DNA of 64,000 nucleotides from Aphelocoma coerulescens. Lineage: Eukaryota; Chordata; Aves; Passeriformes; Corvidae. Below the pieces are notes generated by a model that was not told the DNA's origin, made no database searches, and saw only the letters and a list, made by a program, of their open reading frames with translations. Each line of letters opens with the position of its first letter. The stretch's first letter is position 1. The DNA lies in assembly GCF_041296385.1 (NCBI RefSeq), contig NC_091023.1, forward strand, positions 5,642,924-5,706,923, in the 5' to 3' direction. Below, in pieces: positions 26,201 through 38,400 of the stretch. Position numbers and translations under genes: made by a program.

Positions 26201-26439
26201 TAGGCTGCACCAGGGTTAGCTGGAATCTGTCCCTGGGAATTTTCCTGAGTGCTGTCAACAGTATGCCTGGGCTGGATCTTATTTTAGCCATCCAGCTTAA
26301 CCATCGTCTGTCTAACTCCAGCAATGATGCACACCCCTCTCCTTCCATTGTGGTTAACCCCCCAAGATCAAGAGACAGAAAACCATGCCCACGTCTGTCA
26401 CTGATTACAAGACAATCCCATCCACAGGCCAGGGGAAGG
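20291..26439. other. Non-coding unique DNA
   Basis: No gene is supported. A short duplicated agcttaatt block lies near 20616-20634. AT-rich stretches occur at about 23090-23160 and 24180-24330. The 165-codon frame at 24748-25245 passes through a T14 tract and shows no domain. A T14 followed by gctacag at 25149-25169 looks like a splice acceptor, but no convincing exon follows. Confidence 0.6.
25149..25162 (+). repeat. T14 homopolymer tract
   Basis: Fourteen consecutive T residues, followed by gctacag. It is a simple repeat that also makes a splice-acceptor-like string. There is no supporting exon. Confidence 0.85.
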
Positions 26440-26530
26440 ATGAACAACACGTGGGGTGCTCTGTGCAGTGACCAGGAAATTCACTGCACAGTGGAGTAAC
26501 GCCGGGCTCACGTGCCCACGTTACACAAGA
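26440..26530. promoter_or_regulatory. Two CACGTG E-boxes in a local CpG cluster
   Basis: The palindromic hexamer cacgtg occurs at 26448-26453 and again at 26509-26514, followed by cacgtt, with several further CpGs nearby (aacgccggg). Canonical E-boxes bind bHLH factors such as the MYC/MAX and USF families. Whether these are bound cannot be judged from the sequence, and no promoter or transcript start is evident. Confidence 0.2.
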
Positions 26531-28547
26531 GCCTTGTCTTCGTTGTGTACCACCACCCAGCCTGCCTGGCTGTCACCTCCCATTTCCCAGGGCCTGCTGA
26601 TATTGGTCTGTTTGTTTGCTATTAATGCAAGGCATTGAGGATTTGGCATGATTCACTAAATGGATCCACTTCCCTGGAAAGACAAGCAGCAGCAATACTT
26701 CCTTCCAAGGAAAACAGTGTTTCTGAGACACAGCAGACCACGCTGAATCCCCTCAGTCCTCTCCAGTCACTGCTTCCCTATCCACACACAGATACAAGAT
26801 GGAAGAGACTTTCCTGCTGGCTGACTACTGCACAGCTCCAGCAAGCTTGGTGACATGAATAGATCAGACTGCTGAAAGATGAGATTTGAGGGGGGGGGTC
26901 TGGCTGAGCATTTGAAGCCTCAGCAGACTGGTTAGTTACCAATTAATTAGAAACAAAACTCACACTTGTTTAAAAAAAAAATAAGCTTTGGCAAAATAAG
27001 AACTAATAAATTTTATCTTGGTCCACACAATGATGCATATTTTACAGCTTTAAAAAGCAAGAAGAGACAGAAGCTTAACTTGTAAGGCAAAAGTGTGAAA
27101 TACTCTTTGCAACTACTTTTTAAAGCAATTTTGACACCCCCAAAATGAGAAACATTTGCTTTCATAATATTCTCTTCCTTTTCAGTAGTCCAGAGAAAGT
27201 GAATGAAAAAAAAAAATCCACCCCATTTTTCCTAAGAGTTTGGATCACTTGGAGGGCAGGGCAATAGTAAAACCGAGCTGCTCACTCTCAGGAAGGATGA
27301 GGGTTTGCAGCAGCCCGCGGGAGCCTCTCTGTGCAGTGGGTGTGAAACACTCAGTGCTGCAGGAGCAGACAGGGGCCAGCAGCAGACCTGCATCTCTGCC
27401 CACAGCAAGGGCATACACAGAAGGCACTTACAGCACAAAATGTGCCCGAATTGTGCTCCTCAGCGCTGCCAGCAGAGCTTTATGCTTTTGCATTACCTAT
27501 TCAGGCACTGGCTGGGCTGAACCTCAGCCTGTGCCTGGATCCATGGTGGTATTTTCAGTCTGAGCTGGAAATGCATTTTCTGAAGGCCAGCTCAGACATG
27601 TTCACTAAAACTGCAAGGGCTGATTTTTAACACCTTTAGAAAGGCCTTCAAATAGCTGATTGTGTAAAAGCCAGAGAGAAACAGAAAGCTATCTCATCTA
27701 ATTCTGTAGATCCCACTGGCCATCCATGAAAACCCTGTCAACATGTGCTGCCTCAGTTTCACCTTTGTAAACTTGAGAAAAATTCCATAGTATTTCTCCA
27801 GTGGAAGAAACCCTGCAAGCACGACTGTTCTGTTGAATACTTGACTTTCACAGAACAATGCCTTAATCAATAATCAAGAGAACAGCTTTGAATGCATACA
27901 AATGATGCAGGTCCACTTCACCACGACTATATGCTGGATTTTTGAACAGCAAAACATTTTCCAACAGATTGTACGTTAATGACACAACTGCTGCTGGCAA
28001 AACAAACTCCCTTCACCCTGAGCTGCTTCCAGATGCTAAACGAAGCCTTAATAAACCCAGACTGTCCTTTAAAGGGAACAATCTCTAAACCTGTATGAAT
28101 GATTTAACATACAGTGCTGTACATTCAGTATCACTGCTATATAAGATATTACCTCTGAATATGCAATGAAAGTTTTCGATTAAAGCATAAACAGAATGAG
28201 AGATTAACAACTTCCATGAGGTTCTGCAGCTGGGTTTATTCAGCAGTTGCAGAGACTGTACAGAAATTCACTTTGTCCAAGATAACCATCTCAGAATGTA
28301 TTTTCTCGCTCTATATGGAAACTTTCTTCCATATTATTTATTTGTTTCACACCTATGCACCTGTCCCAATACAACGAATGAAAATAAATTCTGGGACAGT
28401 CCTGCTGTTGGAAGAATATGGTAATCTCAAGAGAGTGGTGTTTAATCCTTGCCATTTTACTATATAAATATGATACCCCTAATTTTTATGATGAAGCCAG
28501 AGAAAGATGACAAGTCAGTTTTCACCTTTGAAAGCGTCTTAATTTTT

Positions 28548-28573
28548 AAATAAATAAATAAAAAAAAATAAAA
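28548..28573 (+). repeat. (AAAT)n-type microsatellite
   Basis: Three to four taaa units run into an A-rich tail. A short tetranucleotide simple repeat with no gene association seen. Confidence 0.85.
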
Positions 28574-28706
28574 CCATAATAAGCCACTGTTCTCTTCCAA
28601 AGACAGATATATATATTGAGCAAAAAAACCAAGCACAGTCCTGGTGAATTTGGCATCGAAGGGGTTAATAACTCAGCACTCTATACCTGGGACAATTCTC
28701 TAATTT

Positions 28707-28719
28707 AAAAAAAAAAAAA
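28707..28719 (+). repeat. A13 homopolymer tract
   Basis: Thirteen consecutive A residues followed by ttaaaaag. No retroelement body was recognised next to it, so it is called a simple repeat. Confidence 0.85.
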
Positions 28720-31459
28720 TTAAAAAGTAGAGTAGAAAAAACCCTCGTGTTCAGGGCAGCACAGAAAAGCATTGCTACAACAGCAAAACAAATCAAGCAC
28801 TGATCAATGTCCCTGTGGTCACCTGTTACCAAAGACTCGTGATGTGTTTGGAATGCACTTTGTGTTGGAGCCATATTATCCCCTTTCCTTGATGCTTTGT
28901 GGTAATTAGACACATGTGAAAACACTTCTGCAAGAAGGACAGCCCTCCTATTTTGCTTTCACACATCCTTTGTGGTGGTGCCTAAATGACAGATGAGGGT
29001 TGGAAAACAGTGCTTGCAGCTAGATCTGACTGAAGATGGTGGAAAGCCATCCCAATGACAGATCTGAAGGACTTCAAACAGGATTCAAACGGAGTCAGTT
29101 CTGTCACGTTTTGGTGCCATTAGTGTCTGTTTCAAGCAGTTTCTGTCCTTCCCTCTCCATTCACATAGAGCCTGGAAGGCAGAGAGCAGGGCGGGGACTA
29201 TTTTGACTTTCTTGACTACAGAGCACTAAAATGAAAGAATTTTCTTTTAAATACAAGGACCTGAATTTTAAGTTCTCCAGCAGGCTGTTTCATACAAGAA
29301 CTATTAACAATGGAGTAAATCCCTGTGTTTGCCCATCCCACTGCCAGATGGGATTTCTCAGGGTAGCAGAGTTGCTAAGCCCTGCTGCTGCTACCTGACC
29401 AGTATCCTTCAAGAGGCAGCCACTCTCCATGAGCACAGCTTTGGGGAATGGGCACCACCACACACCAGGGCACTGCTCAGCCTGCTCCTGCCTGGGCACA
29501 ATCTGACAGCACCTGGAACAGCACAGAGCATCCTGCTCAAGCACAGCTGTGGCTCTGTGCAGCACAGCTATCTCTGCAACCCTGGCTTCTACAAACACCT
29601 GCAGTGGAGGAGGTCCCACTCTGCTTAATTCTGTAACTACCAAAAAAGCAGCCAGAACAGCTTTGGACATTTCTCAGTAAAAGCTGACAGGAGGCTGGGT
29701 TACAACAGGAATCAAGCAGTGGTGGAAAACAAACCAAAACATCCCCCACTCTGAACATACTTAGTCCCTCTGATTTCCCACTGTTGTAACTGGAGTCAAA
29801 GGCACCATCAAGCAGTCCCACAGCACGACCAACAACACTTTTAACTGCAGGTTGAGCCTCTGCTGCCTTAGCTCAGGCAAAGGCCTGGAAAGGTGGTTTT
29901 TAGCCAGCCTGTACCTGTAGGACATGAACTGAGAGCATCTTCATGCTTCAGGTGAGTATAACTGCATATGAGACCCTTCTCAAGGTGTCTCTACGCAGAT
30001 CTTCGCTCCAGTGTGAATACAAGCCATGCCATTTCCTGCAGCCCAGGCTAATGAATGAAGAAGTAATGGGAGTCAAATCAGATTCAACTGTTTTTAAAGA
30101 AACCAAGTATTTTTTCTAACCGTTGAAGCCTTTGAGCAGCAGTAGTCTCTCTCCCTTACCTTTAGCAGAGGACTCTACAGCAGAAGCAACCCCCACATGC
30201 ACAGCTGGGCTCCATCCCTCCATGGTTTGACAAGGGTGGGTCTGTGTTTTTGTCTAAGGCCTGAACTTGACCCCCTGGGCCAGATAAATACTTGGAAAAG
30301 ACAAGGAAACTTTGTACTGTCACCACACCCCATTTCCATGGAAAGCTAAACTGCCAAGCAAAGCTCTCATATAAAGAAGCTTTGCATGAAAAATACAAAA
30401 GACAGAAAATCAGTATGTTTTCCTGATTGCAATGACTTAATACCACATTATTTAGGGTCCTACTTAGTTCAATATCTTATCTTTATAGAAAGAAAATAAA
30501 ATCCACATTTTCTTTTGAAAACCATCCACATTTTCTTCAGATGTGGCTTACAGTCTGGGGTTTCCCATTGGCAATATTCTATCAAAGATCTGCTTTGTCA
30601 GGATAGCTTTTCATTCTTTTCAGAGAGTCTCTATAAGATGTTTCAAAAGGAAATTTTAGGGATGTCCACGGAGTGGAGAGTTATCACCAGTAAAGGTTTG
30701 AACTCTAAAGGAAAGATTAGAACCCATGCTCATAATTGCAGCTGTGCTGGCAACACACAGAAGGAACAGAGGGGGAAGGAGGCCCATACCCTGTGCCAGG
30801 GTACAGGATACCTCACCTGTGACTATTCTGTTCACGAATCTCTCCTGTAGACCTGTCTCCACAGAACTTCTCTATGCTCTACTGGAAATACTTAATATTC
30901 TAACTTGAGGGTGCAAATTTCTACCTTTGTTCAGAGCTGGGCCACGTGTCAGAACAGAGGCAGAAAGAAAATCAGCACAAGCGTGGGATCTCTGTCAGAG
31001 AGAGCTGGAAGCAACCCCACCCCCTCCCCCCCATCAAGCTTTGATGCTAAAACCCTAACCAAAAAATCATCCCTTCTTCTTCACAGGCTCTAAAGAAAAT
31101 TCAGAGAAGCCTGTCCACCATCTAATACAACTGTTGCCCTTCCAGCTCCTAGGATTCTCTCTGCTGCTCTCACAGATCCAGGTGATCAACTTCCACCTTG
31201 TGCAGAAAACTGCATTTTGGGATGACACTGCAGACAGGAGGTGCAAGGACAACCTCTGGCATCATTTAGCAACAAGCTAATGCTGGCTTTGGCCAACTTG
31301 CAGAAAGCATGAAATAACTGTTCAGAGCCACTGTGGTATTTTAGGGAGGATCTTAACGAGGCAAAGCTAGTGGGAAAATGCAGTATCTTTGATAGGAAAA
31401 AAAATAAAACAAGTTCTCAAGTATAAAAGGTTTTTTTTCCTGTCTAACCTAGATAAAAG

Positions 31460-31490
31460 AGGTAAATAGGTAAAAATAGGTAAATTTAGG
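31460..31490 (+). repeat. Short degenerate tandem repeat (aggtaaaw, three copies)
   Basis: Three consecutive copies of an aggtaaa core of 8 to 10 bp (aggtaaat, aggtaaaaat, aggtaaattt), with a fourth partial aggataag. Each copy contains an AG-GTAAA string that matches a strong 5' splice donor, but no open frame runs into it, so this is more likely a small slippage repeat. Confidence 0.7.
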
Positions 31491-34400
31491 ATAAGCCTGA
31501 GCCCAGGTTAGCCATGGAAGAAGGAGATACGCAAACATGACCATTTATGTTGTTTTCTTTCTGAGCTCAGACAAAATCTGCTCTCAGTGCAAAGTTTTTA
31601 TTGGGACAAGTGAAAATCATAACAAGCTCTCTGGAAGCAAAACTCCATGAACTCCAGGGTTATTGCAACTCTCTCCTACTTTTTTGATTAGAACACATAT
31701 CACCTGCCAAACCTTCTGCTGATCGCAGTAGAAGGTCAAAGTTCTTTAATAAGAAAAGATAGAGCAGATGTGCTTTGGATAAAACCGCATTTTTGATCTG
31801 GCCACAGGCTTTATGAATGCCATTCTAATTACTTCATAAAATCTAACTAAGTTTTGATCCTACTTTTACTTCTAGAGATTTACTTTCAGCCATGTTTTAA
31901 TTAGAGATTAAAAATCACTTTCAAAAAAAAGCCCTCTTTAGACAATAAAACACCTTCAGAGTACAGTGCACACTTTGCCACAAAAATCCCCATGATACTG
32001 CTCTTATAAATCACTTCTCCTTGAGTCAGACAAGGACAGATTACAGAAAAGACTCACCCCTGAATTCCTAGGAATGTGTAGCTGCAGCCACAGCCTCAAA
32101 TCTTCCCTTCATCTTGGTCTGCTATGTAGCACTGCCATCCCACCTAAAAAACTTAAGCCAGAATTTTCAGGTGTGGCCTATTCTCCCAACTGCCAGACAA
32201 ACGCCCTTCCTGCTCCAGGTGCATTCTATCATGCAGCAATAAAACAACCCCTCAGAAGGCAAATCCTCTGCCAATCCTACCCAGCTGATTCCAATTGCAT
32301 AATAAGCCCAGCCAACTGAGGCTTTCAGGTCAGTTCCTGATTTCCAGTGAGTTACCACATCCATGTTCAGGTTCACATTGTTCTGGGGACTTGTTTACTT
32401 ATGGGGTATCATTTCTGATTTGTCATCCTGCAATGTCTGAAATTCTTTCCCATCAATGACAGCAGCAGCCACCTTGACTCCCCAGAGCTTTGACACACAG
32501 CAAATTAAAACCATGGGATAATGGCTGTTTCCCTGCCCCCAAAGCATATTACCTAAAAAAAGAGCCTACTATGCTTATGCCTAAAGGAGGATTCAGATGT
32601 TCCCTTCTTACAGATATATGTTTGTAGGCAGAGGTTTTCAGAAAGAGTACTGAAACTCCATTGGCCAAAGATTATTTTAAGTGTAAAGATGCACCTCTCA
32701 GCTCACAGAGGTACAGTTTTAACAAGCTACAAGGAGAGAAAGGTTTTCAGTCCCCTGGATCTGCAGCAGGTACACAGGCATTGGTAAACTGTTCCCAAGA
32801 TAAATACAGTCAGGTCCAGAAATTTTGGAAAGTTCTTATCAAGGAAACTTGCCTGGATATGACATACTAGTTGAAATCTGCTCTCTCAAGCTCACCTTTC
32901 ATTGTCAGCAAGTCCCAACACGTAGTGGTGCAAATTACAGAAGGCACCAGTAAATAACAGAATATGAGACATTGAATAAAAAGGGAACAGGGTTTTGCAG
33001 GATTTTTTTTTTTTGCAAGCAGTATAGTCAAGCTCCGATCCACAGTGCATTGGTGGCCTCAGGTAATACCTTTTCATATGTTTCCCATCCAAGCTCTCCT
33101 CTTCCACTCGTGTCGGGCCACTGAACATCAAATGCATGTTTGGTGTGCCAGGACAGCTCTGCTAAGAGCCCTGCTCCTGTTCATTACCATACAGTGCCAC
33201 ATGGAGAGAAGAGTATATGTTCCTTGGTTTGCAGCAGAGAAGCTCCTTCCCCTTTAGAGATACCTGTCTGGCAGCCAGGCTCTCCTTTCAGAGGCAGTTT
33301 TTCCAGAGGTGGTAATCTCTGATTACCCCAAAAATACCTGATAGCACAGTTTAGTAATGAAGGCTCCAGTCATTCTCATTCAGGCAGCAACTCTCCTGAA
33401 ATGGATGGCATTTCATGATATTCTGCATTCTTTTCTTACAAATCTTTGCCTCACATAAGGAATAGTGGTTTGCTTGCTGCTGCCATAAATAAATAGTAAA
33501 CTGAGGAAGCTCTGAAGTTAGACATCCCAGAGAGTTCAGAAGCTTCTCAATAATTCTAGGGTAAATGTTGTACAAATATCTATATCATGTCAAGTAATGG
33601 TCTATGTATCTTGGACGCTTTTTAAAAAGCAGCCTGGAGTCAGTAAGTCATACTGACACGTTACCAATTTTGGCCCTAATTGATGATCTGCCTGAAAAGA
33701 ACAAAGCTGCTACTTTGGTTTTGGTTTTGAGGCCGACCACAAATGTTCACATCCCAAGACTGCTGGATTTTATTTGACTGCTCTTAGTAACAGAAATACC
33801 TCTGTTACAGCAGAGCCAAGAAGCCAGACTGAAACCATATTGTGTTCAATGCACTGCACAGAGACAAAAGTACAAATAACCAAAAGAGAAAAAGGAGAGA
33901 GATGAAGAGGATCAGCAATAGGTAAAACAACAAGTAAAAGAGCACATGCCTGGTCAGCAGGGGCATTTAAAACACTGACAGCTTTTCCCTAATGGGCTTG
34001 TCCTCTGCCAGAGCCATTTGTGGAGTGACGCTCCTCTGAGCCATACCTTGCTTAACAAGTTGCTTTTCCTATTTTCCTGCCTTCTTGACGAGAACAGACA
34101 ATCGAGGTTTTTATAGGACACAGGAAGCTAAGAGCTTAACTAGGAGTGGGGAGAAGACAAAGGGACAAAGTCTACTTCCTTAAGGGGGGTGCAGAGAGAA
34201 AGAGGTTGGAAAGCCACATATACCCTCCCCCTCTGTGTCTCCATCTGTCCTACATCCTCCCTTTTGCAGAGGAGATGCCCTTCCAGTGGCATTCTCGGAC
34301 TGAGCAGGACAGATCCCTGGAGGTACATGAGAGCAGGAAGACACTAAATGGCATTATGGAGAATGTGAGCATGCACGATGTGGGTATTCTGGATTTGGGA

Positions 34401-35229
34401 AAACATAAGAAGATCCACACCACCAGGCAGCTTTTTAGATAAATCTGTGTAAGATTATGTTCTCTGAGTTCACTTGGGGAAATTCTGGCTGCCATAGCCC
34501 AAATCATTGGGCTTTACATTTCAGAGAGCTGGCAACAGGAACAGCCTTGCAATATGTGTGTGTGGCAACTTCAGAAGTCAAGCGGCCAACGCAAACCAGA
34601 GCTCATGGCTTTTGGGCCCATCATCATCTCAGTGTGGGAGGTCTGAGGGAGGACTCTGCAGTGCTGGGTGGTACCAGCTCGCCTCTCGGAGCACCAATTT
34701 TATGGTCACTCCCTGAGCCCATACACTACACCCAAACTACACAGAAAGAGCCAAATCTGCCTGGGCACTGGGAGCAGCACAGCTGCATTGGCAGAGCTTC
34801 CTGCCCAAACACAGCACCATTCCAGGGAGGAAGCCTGGGTACCTCTACTTGGCATAATACTGGATACATGCAGATCTCTAATTTCAGAGTTAGAGTATTA
34901 GAATAGACACAATATGTTCTTATTCTTTATGTAAGCCTTTAAAAAAAAAAAAAAAATCAATTCAAGCAACAAAGCAAATTTGATAAAAGTTTGATGATAG
35001 TGTTTTTCCTGGGATGGATACCCCTGCATGGACTTGCTGCTTTGGACAGTGTTTGGACAACACTGGATAGGTAATCTTTCCAGCAGTTTCCCACACAGCC
35101 CCCCTGCATCCACAGGGAACAAGGATCAGGGGCAGCCAACAAACCAACAAGATCTGAAGGAGATCAGCGGGACACTGCAGGATTATATTATTATGCCAGC
35201 CCAGTCATTCAGCTGAATACATGTTAAAT
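31491..35229. other. Non-coding unique DNA
   Basis: No gene is supported. A T12 tract lies at 33003-33014. The 149-codon frame at 34457-34906 overlaps other frames in a GC-rich patch and shows no domain. Confidence 0.6.
34941..34956 (+). repeat. A16 homopolymer tract
   Basis: Sixteen consecutive A residues. No upstream retrogene or element body was recognised, and no flanking target-site duplication was noticed. Confidence 0.85.
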
Positions 35230-35490
35230 TCAGTAGCTGGCTTGGGGCCAACCATCTCTTTCTCCCCAAGCCTGAACAGCCACCAGTGTGTTTGCAGGAG
35301 CTGCCCTGCACAGCCAGGCTGCCAGGCTTTCTCTGCATTGCACAGCCCCTGCCTGAGTTACGGCGTCGGGAAGGGCGCAGCCCGTGCAGCTCCTGAGGAG
35401 CCTGCTCCTGCTCACCCCACGCCAGGACCAGGCACTGGCCTACAACTCCACCAGGAGGATTGGGCCCCCCTGCAGAACAAGTGCCTACCA
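35230..35490. other. GC-rich patch with CpG cluster
   Basis: A locally GC-rich block with open frames on both strands. Five CpGs fall within 24 bp at 35361-35384 (cggcgtcggg, gcgcag, ccgtg), which is unusual for this CpG-poor window. It is too small to be called a CpG island. It could be the core of a small regulatory element or chance. Confidence 0.35.
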
Positions 35491-38400
35491 ATTAGTGACA
35501 CTTACGGATTATATCTGTAGAGAATCATTATGAAAAATACAAAGCATTATGCAGCCACTATTAATCTTCTGCTTTTGTTGCATTAACTCATGGTTTATGG
35601 CTCTCTGAGGAGGATAAATGATCAAGGTATGTACTCATGTTGTTATTTGTCTATTTGTCTGTGCAACAATACACGTGCTCAGCACTAAGTAGAAGTTATT
35701 TTTCATGAGGAATGCAGCTTTAAGGCTTTTCAAGGTCAGAAGGCTTTCTGAGGAAAAAAACCTGCAAGTGACTCTGGCTCATTTGCTGCCAGCTCTTCCT
35801 TTTAAAGTTACAACCCACACAAGACCATAAGCAGGCTAAGACTCCAGGAGGAATAGCCAGAGAAGTGCTGAGGAATTTTTATCTTTTGCTAGGGTACAGT
35901 ATGGCACACAGGTGTGTGCATACGACAGATTATTGTCAAATTGTTGTCAAATGACAGCTCCTGTTCTAAGGTATTTAACATTGCTGAAACACCTCTTCCA
36001 CCCTGCATTTGTGGTAGTGAAATCTCTCCTCTCTCTACTGCTCTCCTTACTAGCTTATAGCTCATTGTGAGCAACTATTTTGGCCAAGTTTTGTTTAGAG
36101 CAGGGGTTTATTTCTGGAGGTTAAGTTCTAGCAAATTCAGGCTATCGTACATCTGCAGTGGTGCTTAACTAGCCAGCAGACACTAACAAATAGCACTAAG
36201 AAATGTTCTTTGGCACTACATAGCTCTCTACAAGAATGGCCAGCTCTGTTATGAACACAGAGTACTTAAAACAATATTAGTTCAAACCTGGGAATGCAAA
36301 AGCAATACAAATATTTTAGTAGCTGCTACAAGAACTACATTCTAGTTAAAATGATCAGATTTCCATGTTTGCTTTGAAAACATGCAGATGTAAGTTCAAA
36401 CCTCTCCTAAGTTTTTAGTTTTAATGTAGAATCATGATATTACGGTAGGGATGGCACTCTGTTATTTGAAAGATGATAAAGATGAGAAGCAGTATTTTCA
36501 TATAATAGTCACATGGCAAAACACAGCATTTGTCCCTCCTTGCTCAGAGAAAGAGCAAGGCTGAACCAGAGCCAACTGTGTCAGTGCAAGTCTTTCTGTC
36601 ACTTCTGCAGCTTTTGGATCTGGCCTGGATGCCCCACAAGACTATAAATACAAAACACGGCCTCAGCACCGTGTCACACACAACAGGGAAGTAAAATGTG
36701 CTGCCAAGTAGCTATCAGGTAAGGCCAAACATCTGCTGCCTGATTCCCCCAAACAAAGCTCCATTCAGGCAGAGGGTTATATAAAATATTTATAAAACAT
36801 AGTCACAGAGGAACTCGGTTTCACACCTCACGATTATCTTTTCTTCTTGTATTTCTTCCTCTCTGTTTCAAGTCAACTAAAAATAGCAAGAGAAATATGA
36901 GAAGATGACTTTTCCCAAGATACTTGTTAAACGTATTCCTTAAAATAGGTTTTGTTTCCAGAAAACTGTTCAGTGTTCACATTTGCATGTATCAGATCCG
37001 CTCAGTCATTTCCATTGGTAGATCGGCAGTCATTAAGTTCAAGCAATCTAATTTCAGTAAGTCAAGCTGTGCAAAGAGCAAAGCTAGTGGAGTATTTGCC
37101 AATAGATACTCAGACATCATGGAGGACACTGAAAAATATTTTCAAACTATTTAATGAGATATGATTCAACAGATCTTGCCAGGTGATAAATGGGCACTGT
37201 TTGAATAGCAGGTAGTTTACAGAACATTATCAATGCTATGCCATGAATATTGCATTGCCAACAATAAATGTTTTGACAGATAATGATGCATTTATATATA
37301 AATCAATCAGACACTACACTCAATTATCTATACTGTTAATTGTTCAGTCTTTTTAATTGTTATGAATGGTGCCTTCATCAAGGGTTTTGTCTGTTGTAAA
37401 TCAGAATAGTTCATTTAATACCTCAATTTACCTTAGTTGAAGTGCAGAGACACGAAGAGAGTCAAATTTGGCCTATAATCTTTGGGAATGATGGATTTCT
37501 CTTAACCTAAAATGTTGTCTCCTCTGGCTTAATCTATAGCAGGTGCTGGCATTGATACCATGCCTTTTTGGAGAGTCTATGGCTACGTCCAAGCTCCAAA
37601 CATTATCTGGCAATTAAAAAGGTGTAGGGCAGGAGAGTCTGAACAGTTCTCTTTACAGCTGAAAAGTAGTGCGAAAGCCATATACCATTTTTCAGTTTTT
37701 ATTCTTTAACTGTGGATTTCTATCCCATTAATTGTTCCTGTCTTTGGCATTACTCTGAGCTGCCAACACTTTCTCCTATTACCATTCCTATAGCTGCTGT
37801 TCTCCCTCCTGGGCACACCTGGAGAAAGGCTGTTGCCTCTGATGACATGGCATCCGTGCTTCCAGAGCTGACCATTGCCTGGTGTATCTGCCACTTTGCA
37901 CTGCACTGCATTTTCACTTGCTGCCCACTATCATTTTCAGACTGCACATCCATTTCCCTCCATGACACTGAATCTCTGGGTCTGGAGTTATTTTTCCTCC
38001 CAGATGTCCTCCAGGTTGTTTTTTTTCCTAAGCAGATTCTTATTCAGTGGTATTTAGGTCATATTTCTAGTGCCTATCCTTTCTGCTTTATCTTTCCTTC
38101 ATCTTGAGCAGCATCCATACCAAGTCCACTCTGGCATCATATCTGCTTTCAAATGCTACCAATGTTCCTCTTATTTACAGAAAACATGTTAGGCAATACT
38201 GGATCTCATATGAATGTGGCAATTTTCATTAGATATCATCTTCATCAACCCCCTGCTTTTATTTCTAATTGTTTCTTTCCTTTCTGTCTGTTAGCAACCA
38301 AAAGACACTTATGAATTCCAAAATATTTCAAAATTAAATTTTATGCTTAAGATTTCACCAGAAACCACATTAGTATCTAGTCAAGTCTTTTCATTCACAA

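Larger units (their letters stand above)
26531..31459. other. Non-coding unique DNA with GC-rich patches
   Basis: No gene is supported. GC-rich patches at about 27240-27560 and 29330-29640 carry overlapping open frames on both strands, the pattern expected when GC content lowers stop frequency. A G9 tract (26890-26898), an A10 tract (26972-26981) and an A11 tract (27206-27216) are present. Confidence 0.6.

Noticed and set aside
34941..34956. A16 tract as the tail of a retrocopy
   Set aside because: No recognisable retrogene or element body lies upstream, and no flanking duplication was noticed.
36538..36560. 8-bp inverted repeat ccttgctc / gagcaagg
   Set aside because: Arms of this length are expected many times by chance in 64 kb.
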